Below are positions 15,878 to 25,429 of a stretch of 64,000 bases of DNA, one piece after another; positions within the stretch are counted from its first letter, which is position 1; each line of letters begins with the position of its first letter. Origin of the DNA: Neobacillus mesonae (lineage in GTDB: Bacteria; Bacillota; Bacilli; Paenibacillales; Paenibacillaceae); assembly GCA_023715865.1 (NCBI GenBank), contig JAMBOW010000004.1, forward strand, positions 186,001-250,000. The letters run 5' to 3'. Below the pieces are notes generated by a model. It made no database searches. It saw only the letters and a program-made list of their open reading frames with translations, and had not been told where the DNA came from. Position numbers and translations under genes: made by a program.

Positions 15878-17953
15878 ATGACACTGACGACAAAGCTTCC
15901 ATATTCAGCTGCTGACCGCGGCTGGCTTAGATACGAACAGAAGGCATCCTGGAAGGGTGCATGCGATATATCTAAAATTATAGTTCATAACCCTACAGAA
16001 GTGACGAGCTCTGCAATTCGTGAACTGCAATATGGTATTTCGGAAATGTTTCAGGTGTCGCCTGAAGTTCTAGAGCTGACTCATATCTCTGCACCCGGCG
16101 GCTGCATTCGGCTTGCTGTACTTGGAGAAGAGCTTCCTTCTGAGCTTCATGCATCCGGTCAAGCTGAGCAGCTAAACGAGGAAGGATACATACTCCAATC
16201 CATCTCAGACGGCGGAAAGAATGATATATATATTGTAGGCAGATCAGAAAAAGGTCTGCTGTACGGAGCATTCCACCTGCTCCGCCTGCTTCAAACAGAA
16301 GAAGATTTAACAGAGCTTAAGCTCATTGAAAATCCCGTCAATCAGCTGCGTATGATGAATCATTGGGACAATATGGATGGTTCCATTGAACGGGGATACG
16401 CAGGGAAATCGATCTTTTTTAAAGACAACAGGTTTGTTCAGGATGATGGACGTATTCGCGATTATGCCCGGCTGATGGCATCGATCGGCATTAATGGAAT
16501 TGCAATCAATAACGTTAACGTGCATGAAGTGGAAACAAAGCTGATTATGCCGGAATTTTTGCCGGATGTAGCCCATGTGGCCGGTATCTTCAGAGCATAC
16601 GGAATTAAGCTGTTCTTAAGCGTCAACTATGCGAGTTCGATCCAGCTTGGAGGTCTTGAGACAGCAGATCCGCTCGACAAGGAAGTAGGCGATTGGTGGA
16701 AGGATAAAGTCAAGGAGATTTACAGCTACATTCCGGATTTCGGGGGCTTTGTTGTCAAGGCAGACTCCGAGGGCCGGCCAGGACCGTTTACTTATAACCG
16801 GACACATGCAGATGGCTCGAATATGCTTGCCGAAGCACTCGAACCTTATTCAGGAATTGTCATTTGGAGATGCTTTGTCTACAACTGCCTTCAAGACTGG
16901 AGAGACCGGAAGACGGATCGGGCACGTGCTGCATACGATCACTTTAAACCGCTGGATGGACAGTTCAAGGATAATGTCATTTTGCAGATTAAAAATGGAC
17001 CGATGGACTTTCAAGTCAGAGAAGGGGTATCACCGCTGCTCGGGGCCATGCCTCATACGAACCAGGTGCTGGAATTTCAGATTACACAGGAGTACACAGG
17101 GCAGCAAAGACACTTATGCTATCTGATTCCGCAATGGAAAGGCATTCTCGATTTTGACACTTATGCAAAAGGAGCCGGCTCTGAGATCAAGAAAGTAGCT
17201 TCAGGTAGCCTTTACCCCTACAAGTACAGCGGAATCACGGCGGTTATTAATGTCGGAGACGATCATAATTTGACAGGGCATACACTAGCTCAAGCGAATT
17301 TATATGGATACGGCCGATTGACCTGGAATCCTGACTTATCCGAGGAGCAGATTACTGCAGAGTGGATTCGTCAAACCTTTGGCAGTAATGAAGAGGTGTA
17401 TGCGGAACTCAGATCGATACTTACAGCATCCTGGCCAATCTATGAAAGCTATACCTCTCCGCTTGGAGTAGGCTGGATGGTTAATCCTGAACATCATTAC
17501 GGACCGAACGTAGACGGCTATGAGTATTCGAGGTGGGGTACTTACCATTTTGCTGATTGCCATGGAATCGGTGTCAATCGGACAGTTAAGGACGGAACCG
17601 GATATACGGCACAATATTTCCCGGAAAATGCTGAAATGTATGAATCGCTGGCAACTTGTCCGGATGAGTTGCTTTTGTTCTTCCACCATGTACCGTATAC
17701 GCATGTTCTGCATTCAGGCAAAACCGTGATCCAGCATATTTACGATACTCACTTTGAAGGTGTGGAAGGCGTTAAATCCCTAATCAGCCGCTGGAACAAG
17801 CTTGAAGGGCGGATTGATACGGAGCGGTACCAAGGAGTGCTGAAGCGTCTTGAGGGACAGCTGGAGCATTCAAAGGAATGGAGAGACATTATTAATACTT
17901 ACTTCTATCGCAAATCAGGTATTGAGGATGAACTGAGCCGTACCATTTACTAG
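15878..17953 (+). CDS. aguA: Alpha-glucuronidase, GH67
   Basis: Intracellular GH67 enzyme that removes 4-O-methylglucuronic acid from the non-reducing end of aldouronates. At 691 residues it is the normal family length, with no signal peptide. The catalytic acid Glu298 is in [10 protein letters not shown], and the base pair Asp377 (KNGPMDF) and Glu405 (TQEYTGQ) have exactly the spacing (79 and 107 residues) seen in the Geobacillus enzyme (Glu285, Asp364, Glu392). It is the last gene of the uptake operon, so imported aldouronates are cut in the cytoplasm. No xylanase or xylosidase is adjacent, unlike some related clusters. Confidence 0.95.
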   Translation: MTLTTKLPYSAADRGWLRYEQKASWKGACDISKIIVHNPTEVTSSAIRELQYGISEMFQVSPEVLELTHISAPGGCIRLAVLGEELPSELHASGQAEQLNEEGYILQSISDGGKNDIYIVGRSEKGLLYGAFHLLRLLQTEEDLTELKLIENPVNQLRMMNHWDNMDGSIERGYAGKSIFFKDNRFVQDDGRIRDYARLMASIGINGIAINNVNVHEVETKLIMPEFLPDVAHVAGIFRAYGIKLFLSVNYASSIQLGGLETADPLDKEVGDWWKDKVKEIYSYIPDFGGFVVKADSEGRPGPFTYNRTHADGSNMLAEALEPYSGIVIWRCFVYNCLQDWRDRKTDRARAAYDHFKPLDGQFKDNVILQIKNGPMDFQVREGVSPLLGAMPHTNQVLEFQITQEYTGQQRHLCYLIPQWKGILDFDTYAKGAGSEIKKVASGSLYPYKYSGITAVINVGDDHNLTGHTLAQANLYGYGRLTWNPDLSEEQITAEWIRQTFGSNEEVYAELRSILTASWPIYESYTSPLGVGWMVNPEHHYGPNVDGYEYSRWGTYHFADCHGIGVNRTVKDGTGYTAQYFPENAEMYESLATCPDELLLFFHHVPYTHVLHSGKTVIQHIYDTHFEGVEGVKSLISRWNKLEGRIDTERYQGVLKRLEGQLEHSKEWRDIINTYFYRKSGIEDELSRTIY

Positions 17954-17991
17954 AGGCAACATATCATACGTTTGGTAAATTATGTTATAAT

Positions 17992-18026
17992 AGCTGCCGG
18001 AGCCGTAGGTTCTGGCAGCTTTTTTA
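17992..18026 (+). terminator. Rho-independent terminator
   Basis: AGCTGCC (17992-17998) pairs with GGCAGCT (18014-18020), followed by TTTTTT. It ends the aldouronate operon. Confidence 0.85.
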
Positions 18027-18091
18027 ATTGAAAGGAGTCTTCGCGGAGTCTTTCATTACATTATTAGAGAAGGAGGCTTGCTAACCGCTGT

Positions 18092-19198
18092 ATGAATACT
18101 ATATTGTGGATCATTTTTGGAGTGATCGTCTTACTACTGGCAGTTGTATTTATTGGAAGCATGCGGTTCCGAAGGGAGCTAGAGAAGACAGGACCCGGGT
18201 ATTTTGCAAGCTTTATAGAGGAAAACAAAGATAATCCCCGTTTGTCCATGGTGCTTCAATATAATCATCATAAAATCGTGGAGATTCATCCCCGTGAGCT
18301 GCTGCCGCTGGCAAGCACGGTCAAGATTCTGATAGCGATTGAATATGCCAGGCAGGCAGCAGATGGCGGAATTGATCCAGAAATGAATGTGAAGCTAGAT
18401 GAACTGAACCATTATTATGTTCCAAAGACAGACGGAGGAGCGCATGAGGCTTGGATTTCTCAATTGGAGCAAAAGAATAATACCGTTTCTGTTCCATTAA
18501 GCGAAGTCGCTTACGGCATGATCGCCTTCAGTTCAAATGCAAATACGGAGTATCTCATACGCCTGCTTGGACTGGATCATATCAACGAACTTATAACGAC
18601 TTTAAATCTGGAGCAGCATGAGTATCTGTATCCTTTGGTCAGCTCGTTATTTATTCCTGGAGCTCTAATGAAAGAGAAGAACTTGTCCAAAAATGAAGCT
18701 TTGGCAGAGTTTAAAAAGATGGATCTCGCAGAGTATCGTAACAGAGCAATCGCTATACATAAGAGAATTGCTGAGTTGCCATTAACCGAACAAGACAAAA
18801 AACAAGTGGTCGGCTTTATGAGTATGGATGTTCAGAGACTGTGGTCTGACCGGCTTCCCCGTTCCACTGCAAAAGATTATGTATCTATTATGGAGAAGCT
18901 GAACAGCAAAACTTATTTCTCAGCTGACATACACCGATACCTTGATCCCGTGATGGAAGGCCTTATGAGAAATCCTCACAACCAGGAATGGCTGAGCCAT
19001 GCAGGACAAAAGGGCGGTTCTACTCTATTCGTGCTGACAAATGCAATGTATGCAACGGACAAGAGGGGGAACAGTCTGGAGCTGGCTGTATTTGTGACCG
19101 ACCTGACGTGGAAGGAACAGGCCAAGCTGTCCCATAGTTTAAACGGCTTCCAGCTGAAATTGTTAACCGATGATGAGTTTCGGAATTCGCTTAAATAA
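18092..19198 (+). CDS. Membrane-anchored class A beta-lactamase-like serine hydrolase
   Basis: 368 residues with one N-terminal membrane helix (about residues 4-23) and an extracytoplasmic catalytic domain of the penicillin-binding/beta-lactamase fold. The nucleophile motif is STVK (Ser75 to Lys78), the SxN motif is in FSSNANTEYL near 147-151, and the KTG-like element is KGGST near the C terminus. No Glu166-type omega-loop motif is obvious, so it may be a peptidase or esterase rather than a lactamase. The best Shine-Dalgarno (AAGGAGG) is about 15 bases before the ATG, rather far. It may be cotranscribed with the sigma factor 50 bases downstream. Confidence 0.75.
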   Translation: MNTILWIIFGVIVLLLAVVFIGSMRFRRELEKTGPGYFASFIEENKDNPRLSMVLQYNHHKIVEIHPRELLPLASTVKILIAIEYARQAADGGIDPEMNVKLDELNHYYVPKTDGGAHEAWISQLEQKNNTVSVPLSEVAYGMIAFSSNANTEYLIRLLGLDHINELITTLNLEQHEYLYPLVSSLFIPGALMKEKNLSKNEALAEFKKMDLAEYRNRAIAIHKRIAELPLTEQDKKQVVGFMSMDVQRLWSDRLPRSTAKDYVSIMEKLNSKTYFSADIHRYLDPVMEGLMRNPHNQEWLSHAGQKGGSTLFVLTNAMYATDKRGNSLELAVFVTDLTWKEQAKLSHSLNGFQLKLLTDDEFRNSLK

Positions 19199-19248
19199 TG
19201 TAGTGGGAAAGACGCAGGCAAGACAGGTAAGGGGAGCTGATACGGAAA

Positions 19249-19950
19249 ATGGAGAAAACGGAATACTGGCTTCATACCTACGATAAGGAAATGAGAAAAT
19301 ATAGCCGTTACATTGCAGGAAATGAGCTGGATGCAGAGGACCTCTATCAGGAAACAGCCCTGCGTCTCGTTAAGGCGATGGATAAGGATAAGAATCGTCC
19401 CATTACGAAAGCTTTTATCTTTCGCCTAGCGCAAAATGCATGGACAGATCATTTACGTAAGCATAACCAGACACATCTTCCGCTCGATCATTTGAATCAT
19501 GATGGGCTAGTTGTTAAAGATGATAACACGCTTGAACTTCTAGAGCTGCTGGCAGAGCAACTTGCCCCAAGAGCTTTAGTTGTTATGCTGTTAATGGATG
19601 TATTTCGTTTTACTGCACGAGAGACAGCTGCTCTGATTGATTCCACTGAAGGAGCCGTACAAATTGTATTATCACGCGCCCGTAAGAAGCTAAGAACCCT
19701 GCGGCAGTTTAAAGAGGAAGAAGTACATACGAAGCAAGCTGCTGAAAGTGAGCGGCTCGATCAGAATGTATTAAGCGAGATCGCCCACAGCTTTCGAAGC
19801 AGAAATGCGCACCGCATAGCCGCAGCTTTTGTCAGGCTATCCAAGCAGGGGGCGCATATGGAGCATATCCGCATGGAGCAAGGCAGATTATTCTTTACCA
19901 TCACTGATCCGGACGGAAACAGCATTATGATTACTTCAACGTTAAGCTAG
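19249..19950 (+). CDS. Sigma-70 family (ECF-like) sigma factor with C-terminal extension
   Basis: Region 2 (about residues 10-75) contains DAEDLYQETALRLVKAM and the WTDHLRKH promoter-melting segment. Region 4 (about 95-155) contains the helix-turn-helix FTARETAALIDSTEGAVQIVLSRARKKLR. About 70 extra residues follow, beyond the normal end of an ECF factor, ending in the hydrophobic/acidic FTITDPDGNSIMI. This extension could sense a signal, as in ECF groups with fused C-terminal domains, because no anti-sigma gene is adjacent. The next gene is a VOC-fold protein on its own promoter. Confidence 0.75.
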   Translation: MEKTEYWLHTYDKEMRKYSRYIAGNELDAEDLYQETALRLVKAMDKDKNRPITKAFIFRLAQNAWTDHLRKHNQTHLPLDHLNHDGLVVKDDNTLELLELLAEQLAPRALVVMLLMDVFRFTARETAALIDSTEGAVQIVLSRARKKLRTLRQFKEEEVHTKQAAESERLDQNVLSEIAHSFRSRNAHRIAAAFVRLSKQGAHMEHIRMEQGRLFFTITDPDGNSIMITSTLS

Positions 19951-20013
19951 ATTTAAGGAAAATATTGGAATTACATGCTTTGTACAAAAAATTATTTGTG
20001 TGATGTATGGATT

Positions 20014-20042
20014 TTGACATTTTTTACGTTAATTCTTATAAC
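20014..20042 (+). promoter_or_regulatory. SigA-type promoter of VOC gene
   Basis: TTGACA (20014-20019) and TATAAC (20037-20042) are separated by exactly 17 bases, near-consensus, 60 bases before the start codon. Confidence 0.75.
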
Positions 20043-20101
20043 CGTATTCGAAACAGCTGCCTCGGATATTGGTAATAATGAATAGGATAAGGAGAATCAC
20101 G

Positions 20102-20488
20102 ATGAATGTTTCAAAAGACAAAGCATCTGCAACAAGAATTGATACTGTATTTGTTCCAGTTAGTGACCCTGCTAAATCGGCTGAATGGTATATGCGACTG
20201 TTTCACATGGAATTGGGATACCAAAGTCCGGATGGAAGCTATATCAGCGTCCGCTTTTCAAGCGCGGGTAAAGATGCCGCAGCTCTAACTTTATATCGGA
20301 GGGAAAATAGACCCCAGTCGGAGCATGCTGCCTTCAACTTCTATACACCCGACATCCATAACTCCTATCAAGTATTTAAGGAGAATGGGGTGAAGGTATC
20401 CGAAATTCACGATGCAGGAGGCATGCAGTTCTTTGAGTACTGGGATTTGGACGGAAATATGGGCGAGCTGGTGTCATTTCCAGAGTAA
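20102..20488 (+). CDS. Glyoxalase/bleomycin-resistance (VOC) family protein
   Basis: 128-residue single-module VOC protein. The beta-alpha-beta start IDTVFVPVSDPAKSAEWYMRLFHMELGY and the late FFEYWDLDGNMGELVSF segment, with its metal-ligand glutamate, are typical of the fold. The role could be detoxification, antibiotic sequestration or a lyase; the ligand is not predictable. The start is ATG 20102 with GGAG at 20091-20094, 7 bases away. An in-frame GTG/ATG upstream would swallow that ribosome site. Confidence 0.75.
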   Translation: MNVSKDKASATRIDTVFVPVSDPAKSAEWYMRLFHMELGYQSPDGSYISVRFSSAGKDAAALTLYRRENRPQSEHAAFNFYTPDIHNSYQVFKENGVKVSEIHDAGGMQFFEYWDLDGNMGELVSFPE

Positions 20489-20498
20489 GATACAGCTC

Positions 20499-20531
20499 AA
20501 AAAGACCTCTCCTTATGGAGGGGCCTTTTTT
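20499..20531. terminator. Bidirectional terminator between VOC gene and folD
   Basis: AAAAAGACCTCTCC and GGAGGGGCCTTTTTT form an imperfect stem with a TTAT loop and T-rich ends on both strands. It separates two convergent genes. Confidence 0.75.
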
Positions 20532-20547
20532 GATTTACAGAAACGAA

Positions 20548-21396
20548 TTAAGCTTCTAAAAATGGCTTGTATGCCGATTTAACGGTATGTTCGATCAGTG
20601 TTGCAATCGTTACAGGACCGACCCCGCCCGGTACAGGCGTGATCGCTGAGGAATGCGGCAAGCAGGCATCGTAATCGACATCTCCGATGTTGCCTTTGTT
20701 GTAGCCAGCATCAATTACGACGGCTCCGGGCTTAATCCAATCTCCTTGGACGAAGTTCGGTTTGCCCACAGCAGCGACTACAATATCTCCCTGCTTTACA
20801 ATTTCCCCAATGTTTTGTGTCTTGGAGTGACAGGTCGTTACAGTGGCATTCCGATTCAGCAGCATTGCAGAAACCGGTTTGCCCAAGATCGGACTTCGGC
20901 CGATCACAACCGCATGCTTGCCTTCTACGTTAATGTTATAAAAATCAAGTATGCGGATAATCGCCTGAGGCGTACAAGAAGGGAAATCCGCTGCTCCAAA
21001 AGCATTCAGAGCATAACCAAGCGTAGTAACACCGTCAACGTCTTTATCGATACTGATCGCGTCAAAGCATGCTCTTTCGTCAATATGATGCGGAACCGGA
21101 TGCTGCAGCAAAATGCCGTGAACTGATACATCCTCATTTAACCTCTGGATTTCACTAATTAGCTCCTCGGTCGTTGTTTCCGCAGGCAGCACCACCTTAA
21201 TCGAATTCACACCGATTCGCGCACAGGCATTACCTTTCATACGTACATAAGTAGCAGATGAAGGATCATCTCCGACAAGAATGGTAGCGAGACATGGCTG
21301 AATCCCTTTTTCCTTAAGAGCCGCCACTTTAGCTCCTGTTTCATTCTTCATAAAGTCGGCTACCGTTTGACCATTCAGAATTATTACGTCACTCAT
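20548..21396 (-). CDS. folD: Bifunctional methylene-THF dehydrogenase/cyclohydrolase
   Basis: FolD makes 10-formyl-THF from 5,10-methylene-THF for purine synthesis. The segment YVRMKGNACARIGV contains the catalytic tyrosine and lysine region. ILLQHPVPHHID, the cofactor loop VVIGRSPILGKPVSAMLL, and the C-terminal TPVPGGVGPVTIATL are all diagnostic. The start is taken at 21396 (MSDVIILNGQ), giving 282 residues, the usual family length. An in-frame ATG at 21438 would add 14 residues but would begin inside the riboswitch expression platform. Expression is controlled by the ZTP riboswitch and terminator just upstream, so it should rise when ZMP/ZTP accumulates under folate stress. Confidence 0.95.
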   Translation of the reverse strand: MSDVIILNGQTVADFMKNETGAKVAALKEKGIQPCLATILVGDDPSSATYVRMKGNACARIGVNSIKVVLPAETTTEELISEIQRLNEDVSVHGILLQHPVPHHIDERACFDAISIDKDVDGVTTLGYALNAFGAADFPSCTPQAIIRILDFYNINVEGKHAVVIGRSPILGKPVSAMLLNRNATVTTCHSKTQNIGEIVKQGDIVVAAVGKPNFVQGDWIKPGAVVIDAGYNKGNIGDVDYDACLPHSSAITPVPGGVGPVTIATLIEHTVKSAYKPFLEA

Positions 21397-21426
21397 CTCT
21401 ATCACATCGCCCTTTCGAGAGTAAAT

Positions 21427-21462
21427 AAAAAGAGGCAAGGAAATATAAATTTCCTTACCTCT
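21427..21462 (-). terminator. Riboswitch-linked terminator before folD
   Basis: On the minus strand AGAGG-T-AAGGAAAT pairs with ATTTCCTT-G-CCTCT and is followed by TTTTT. It directly abuts the conserved 3' end of the ZTP aptamer, as expected of the expression platform of an ON switch. Confidence 0.88.
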
Positions 21463-21537
21463 GCCCAGGCGTACGGCTTTTGTCAGGCCGCATGCTCCCT
21501 CACGGTTTACCCCGTGTACGCCAGTTACATGCAGCTT
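21462..21537 (-). ncRNA. ZTP (pfl) riboswitch aptamer
   Basis: Read on the minus strand, the conserved elements of the pfl motif appear in order: TGTAACTGGCG, then GGGAGCA, a GCGGC/GCCG hairpin and the 3' pseudoknot partner CGCCTGGGCA. The CTGGGCA and GGGAGCA elements are hallmarks of the class that binds ZMP/ZTP. Such switches are known upstream of folD, purH and fhs. The rest of the 378-base gap up to 21816 shows no gene. Confidence 0.93.
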
Positions 21538-21816
21538 TGTTTAATTGTTTGAATTGCGCTAATGAAAGACAGAAACTAACCTATTTGATAGTACTTGATT
21601 ATGTGAAATTGATCAATAGCTGTGGGCAAATTTGGTATGCGAGCTGGTGTGCAGTCATTCAGCTTGCTGTACTACAATGAATTAGAGTCAATGTCTATTT
21701 CATTGACCACTTCTTAGTCAGATATGAGTCCAGTTTATTTTATTTAAATCGGGTGCTATAAAAACAAAGCATCGTTCGTCTTATATATAGCTGCAGCTGA
21801 AAGGAGACTAAATCGT

Positions 21817-22338
21817 ATGGAAGGACAGGAAATCGAAGTTTTCCGTACTGTGTTTGAAGAGCATTACCCCATTGTACGCCGAAAACTGGTTGCTCTGATC
21901 CAGGATGAAGCCGCCGCGGACGATCTTGCGCAAGAAGTATTTATACGGCTGTACCGGAATCCACCAGATGATCCGGGTGCAATTGGTGCATGGCTTCATC
22001 GTGTACTGACCCGCATCGGATATGACTATATGAGCAAACAAATTAGAGAACGGAAATTGAAGGAAAAGCAGGAACAGTACTTTGACAGCGGACAGCAGAT
22101 GCTGGCCTCCGGGGAAGAAATTGTGCTGAAGCGCATGGATCAGGAGGAAGTGCGTGAATGGATGGACGAGCTGCCGGAACGCGACAGGCTGGTGCTGATG
22201 CTGAAGTATTCAGGATACAGCTATGCAGAGATCGCCGAGGAACTGAACGTAAGACCCCCGCTCGTTGGATCCATGTTAAGCAGAGCGACGAGCAGGCTGA
22301 GGCGAAAGGTTCAGAGGAAGTCTGCACCGCAGTCCTGA
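21817..22338 (+). CDS. ECF sigma factor (SigX/SigW-like)
   Basis: 173 residues. Region 2 has AAADDLAQEVFIRLYRNPP and WLHRVLTRIGYDYM; region 4 has LPERDRLVLMLKYSGYSYAEIAEELNVRPPLVGSMLSRATSRLRRK. AAGGAG lies just before the ATG. It is followed by a membrane-spanning anti-sigma-type protein and an ABC transporter, a usual arrangement for a cell-envelope stress regulon. I see no convincing self-regulated -35 AAC/-10 CGT promoter upstream at the correct spacing. Confidence 0.88.
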   Translation: MEGQEIEVFRTVFEEHYPIVRRKLVALIQDEAAADDLAQEVFIRLYRNPPDDPGAIGAWLHRVLTRIGYDYMSKQIRERKLKEKQEQYFDSGQQMLASGEEIVLKRMDQEEVREWMDELPERDRLVLMLKYSGYSYAEIAEELNVRPPLVGSMLSRATSRLRRKVQRKSAPQS

Positions 22339-22380
22339 GATGGATGAAACAATCAAGCAAAGAAGGAGATGAATCTGCCC

Positions 22381-23544
22381 ATGACACCAAAGCCGAACGG
22401 AAAAGACGAGAAGCAGCAGGTGGAAGAAGCCTGGAACAAACTCGCGTCAAGGCTTGAACAGGAAGAAATGAGTCCAAAATGGTCGGCATGGTCCTTAAAT
22501 CGTGAAACAGAGCCAGCGGCAATCCATTCATTCCAGAGTGAAGCATCAAATAACCAAACGATGGATGAAAACAAGGGAGAGAAAGCGATAATGACTTTGG
22601 ATCAAAACATAAATAACGGTATGAGTGATCATCAAAATAAGAAGCCTGTGAAAAAACAAGCAAAGAAACAAGCCTCTAAAAAATGGATTGGAATTGCAAC
22701 AGCCGCTGCGGTTGCCGGAGTGATGCTCGCCACACCGATTGGTGATAAGGCGCTGGCAGCTATTCTTAATCAATTCCGCATGGATGAAGTGACGGTCGTC
22801 AATGAAGGGGACGTATTGCAATTCTTCACTGGAGTAACAGAAGGCAGCGGCAGCTCACAGGATTTCATTGATAAGCATGGTTCATTCACTAATGAATACG
22901 GCCCTGGGATAAATACGGAGAAGCTTAGCTTAGAAGAAGTTGAGAAAATAACAGGGCTTACCATGTATAAGGATGAGGCTTTTAAAGGCAACGATTATTA
23001 TGTATCTGGTTCACAAACGATCACAATGAAACTGAATATTGATGAAGTGAATACAACAATGAAACGGCTTGGAGCTAAAGAGCTGATGCCTGAGTCTCTT
23101 GACGGAAAGCCAATTACGTTCAATATTCCAGCGACTCTTTATCAATACTATAACGTTGAGGATAAATACGGAGTACAGCTGCAAGCTTCTTTATCGCAGC
23201 AAAAAATTCCAACAGTAGAGGTTGACCCTTCTGTACCGATCGAAGAGGCGGTTAAAGCCGTGCTCGACTTCCCGCTATTGCCGGATAATCTGAAGTCATC
23301 GATCAAGTCAGACAGTATTTTGTCAGGCAAGCTGCCTATGCCGGTGTTCTCAAATGGAACAGCTGAGAAAGTAGAGGTTAAAGGTGTAGCTGTAGTAATT
23401 GAGCAGCCAGGTTACTATGGTTCCAACGGAAACCTGGTTCACACAGCAGTATGGACGCAGGATGGCATCCTGTATAAACTTGAGGGCGATGTGTTTGATA
23501 CAAAAGACAAACTGCTCACACAAGTGGAGGAGATGATCAAGTAA
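22381..23544 (+). CDS. Putative anti-sigma factor, single-pass membrane protein
   Basis: About 387 residues. The N-terminal 100 residues are hydrophilic and cytoplasmic (EEAWNKLASRLEQEE resembles the sigma-binding helix region). One membrane helix follows at roughly residues 103-122 (IGIATAAAVAGVMLATPIGD). The remaining 260 residues are extracytoplasmic, with a final domain containing YYGSNGNLVHTAVWTQDGILYKLEG that resembles DUF4367-type sensor domains. GGAG lies at 22365-22368: ATG 22369 abuts it and cannot be the start, while ATG 22381 is 12 bases away, slightly long. The downstream ABC gene start overlaps the stop codon by one base. Confidence 0.7.
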   Translation: MTPKPNGKDEKQQVEEAWNKLASRLEQEEMSPKWSAWSLNRETEPAAIHSFQSEASNNQTMDENKGEKAIMTLDQNINNGMSDHQNKKPVKKQAKKQASKKWIGIATAAAVAGVMLATPIGDKALAAILNQFRMDEVTVVNEGDVLQFFTGVTEGSGSSQDFIDKHGSFTNEYGPGINTEKLSLEEVEKITGLTMYKDEAFKGNDYYVSGSQTITMKLNIDEVNTTMKRLGAKELMPESLDGKPITFNIPATLYQYYNVEDKYGVQLQASLSQQKIPTVEVDPSVPIEEAVKAVLDFPLLPDNLKSSIKSDSILSGKLPMPVFSNGTAEKVEVKGVAVVIEQPGYYGSNGNLVHTAVWTQDGILYKLEGDVFDTKDKLLTQVEEMIK

Positions 23545-24515
23545 TGACGGCTGCGATTCACACTGAAGGCCTAACCAAACAATTTAATAACGGCCGCGGC
23601 TGTCATGACGTATCCATCACTGTTCAGGAAGGGGAAGCCTTTGGCTTCCTCGGCCCGAATGGAGCGGGAAAGAGCACATTTGTCAAAATGCTTGTCGGAC
23701 TTATCTTTCCTACTGAAGGTACTGCATCCATTTTTGGCCATCCTATTCATTCCGTTGAGGCCAAAAGACAAATTGGTTATCTGCCCGAGCTGTTCCGCTA
23801 TCAGGAATGGCTGACAGGTGAGGAGGTCATGAAGCTTCACGCTAAAATATGCGGTGTTGAAGCGTCCTACGCGAAGCGCCGTATTCCAGAACTGCTGGAT
23901 GAAGTAGGACTGGGCAGCCGAGGCAAAGGAAAGGTGAAGGATTATTCCAAAGGAATGCAGCAGCGGCTTGGACTCGCTGCAGCGCTCGTGGGTGATCCGA
24001 AGCTGATTTTTCTGGACGAGCCTTCCTCTGCGCTTGATCCTGTTGGAAGGAAAGAGGTCCGATCGATTTTAATGAGGCTGAAGGCACAGGGAAAGACGAT
24101 TTTTCTAAATTCCCACATGCTTGAGGATGTCGAAGCTGTATGCGACCAGATTGCTCTCTTGAACAACGGGGAAATCTTGCGCGCGGGGGATGTAAATTCC
24201 GTGCTGCAGCAGCGAGTTACCTACCGTTTTAAAGTCAGCGGGTATACGCCGGTTATTCTGACTTGGCTTCAAGAGGAGACGGGGATCTCTATACAGGTGG
24301 AAAGTAAGGGAGCAGGTCAGTTTTCCGTTCCTCAAGAAACAGACTCCGTCTGGATCACCGCTGAACTTGAAAGCGAGGAGCAGGCGGGCTGGGTCAATTC
24401 CCTGATCATTGAGCAGGGGATGACGCTCTACGAAGTAACACGGGTGACCGGAAAGCTGGAGGACTGGTTCCTTACCGCTGTATCAGGTCTCAGTCATCGG
24501 GGGGAACACGAATGA
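23544..24515 (+). CDS. ABC transporter ATP-binding protein
   Basis: 323-residue ATPase of an ABC-2 type transporter. Walker A GPNGAGKST, Q-loop region, signature SKGMQQRLGLA, Walker B LIFLDEPSSALDP and the switch histidine in NSHMLEDVE are all present and canonical. A C-terminal extension of about 100 residues is like those in CcmA/bacitracin-type exporters. It is translationally coupled to the anti-sigma gene (TAATG) and to the permease (ATGA overlap), so all four genes of this unit belong together. The likely role is an envelope stress or peptide resistance exporter. Confidence 0.88.
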   Translation: MTAAIHTEGLTKQFNNGRGCHDVSITVQEGEAFGFLGPNGAGKSTFVKMLVGLIFPTEGTASIFGHPIHSVEAKRQIGYLPELFRYQEWLTGEEVMKLHAKICGVEASYAKRRIPELLDEVGLGSRGKGKVKDYSKGMQQRLGLAAALVGDPKLIFLDEPSSALDPVGRKEVRSILMRLKAQGKTIFLNSHMLEDVEAVCDQIALLNNGEILRAGDVNSVLQQRVTYRFKVSGYTPVILTWLQEETGISIQVESKGAGQFSVPQETDSVWITAELESEEQAGWVNSLIIEQGMTLYEVTRVTGKLEDWFLTAVSGLSHRGEHE

Positions 24516-25396
24516 TACTGATCATGAATATGACCTGGAAAGAGATGCTGCGCAAGCGTGTTATGATTTTGGCTGGCATCCTTACCGTACTATTTCTTAT
24601 TGCCTATTGGTTCATCGGGGGAGCGGTGGCTGGCAGCGATCGATTTAGAGGCTTTACGTCGGGAGGCGATTTAATCGGCGATTATGCGAGCGGAGTGCTC
24701 ATGATGATGATCGGTTTTTTCTTTGCCGGGTTTGTTGTTGCTCTGTTATCCATCTTCAGCTCTTTCTCCTCCATTGCAGGGGAAGCGGAGCAGGGCGTGA
24801 TGCAGGCGCTTCTAACTAAACCTATACCAAGGTGGAAATTTTATATCGGCAGATGGCTGGGCTATGTAACTCTACTCTTGTGTTATACACTCGTGCTGTA
24901 TATTGCTATCATGGTTATTACCGATATCCATGCCGCGATTCCGCTGGAGCCGATGGTTCATGTCCGGGCTTTCCTGCTGTATGCGCTGGTCGTTGTGCTG
25001 CTAATTTCTCTGACCATGCTGGGCTCCACCCGATTCTCATCTCTTGGGAACGGCGTGTTTATGACGATGCTGTTTGGAGCGGGCTGGCTTGGGGGTATGC
25101 TTGAGAAAATTACCAAGATCGGTATCATCGATGTTATGGATGCGGAAATAGGTGAGAAGCTGTCCAATATATCTGGACTGATGTCGCTCATTATGCCCGT
25201 AGATGCTTTACAAAGAAAGATGCTTAATGAATTGATCGGCCTAAATGAGCTTGGTGGAATTGTCGATGTGAGCAGTATAATCTCAGAATTTTTTGTAGGC
25301 GATGTGCCTTCTGCTTCCTTCGTAATCTATGCGCTGATTTATGCTGCTATTGTATTTGTGTGGGGGATGCTGCGATTTAATCGCAAGGATTTATAA
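24512..25396 (+). CDS. ABC-2 type transporter permease
   Basis: 294-residue membrane protein with about six helices. A long soluble segment (about residues 195-260, LEKITKIGIIDVMDAEIGEKL onward) sits between the fifth and last helix. The SIAGEAEQGVMQALLTKPIPRWKFYIGRWLG stretch is the cytoplasmic coupling region typical of ABC-2 permeases (NosY/YhaP-like). It overlaps the ATPase gene by four bases. Confidence 0.83.
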   Translation: MILIMNMTWKEMLRKRVMILAGILTVLFLIAYWFIGGAVAGSDRFRGFTSGGDLIGDYASGVLMMMIGFFFAGFVVALLSIFSSFSSIAGEAEQGVMQALLTKPIPRWKFYIGRWLGYVTLLLCYTLVLYIAIMVITDIHAAIPLEPMVHVRAFLLYALVVVLLISLTMLGSTRFSSLGNGVFMTMLFGAGWLGGMLEKITKIGIIDVMDAEIGEKLSNISGLMSLIMPVDALQRKMLNELIGLNELGGIVDVSSIISEFFVGDVPSASFVIYALIYAAIVFVWGMLRFNRKDL

Positions 25397-25429
25397 CAGC
25401 TTGAATAACATTAGGGTAAGTCACCAATT

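Noticed and set aside
20653..21126. 157-codon frame opposite folD
   Set aside because: Antisense to a clear FolD coding region with no ribosome site or recognisable domain.
21760..21816. Self-regulated ECF promoter (AAC ... CGTC) before the sigma gene at 21817
   Set aside because: AAAAC and CGTC are present, but only about 11 bases apart instead of about 16.
22043..22663. 206-codon minus-strand frame across the sigma and anti-sigma genes
   Set aside because: Spans the junction of two supported genes on the opposite strand; Ser/Pro/Ala-rich composition indicates a shadow.
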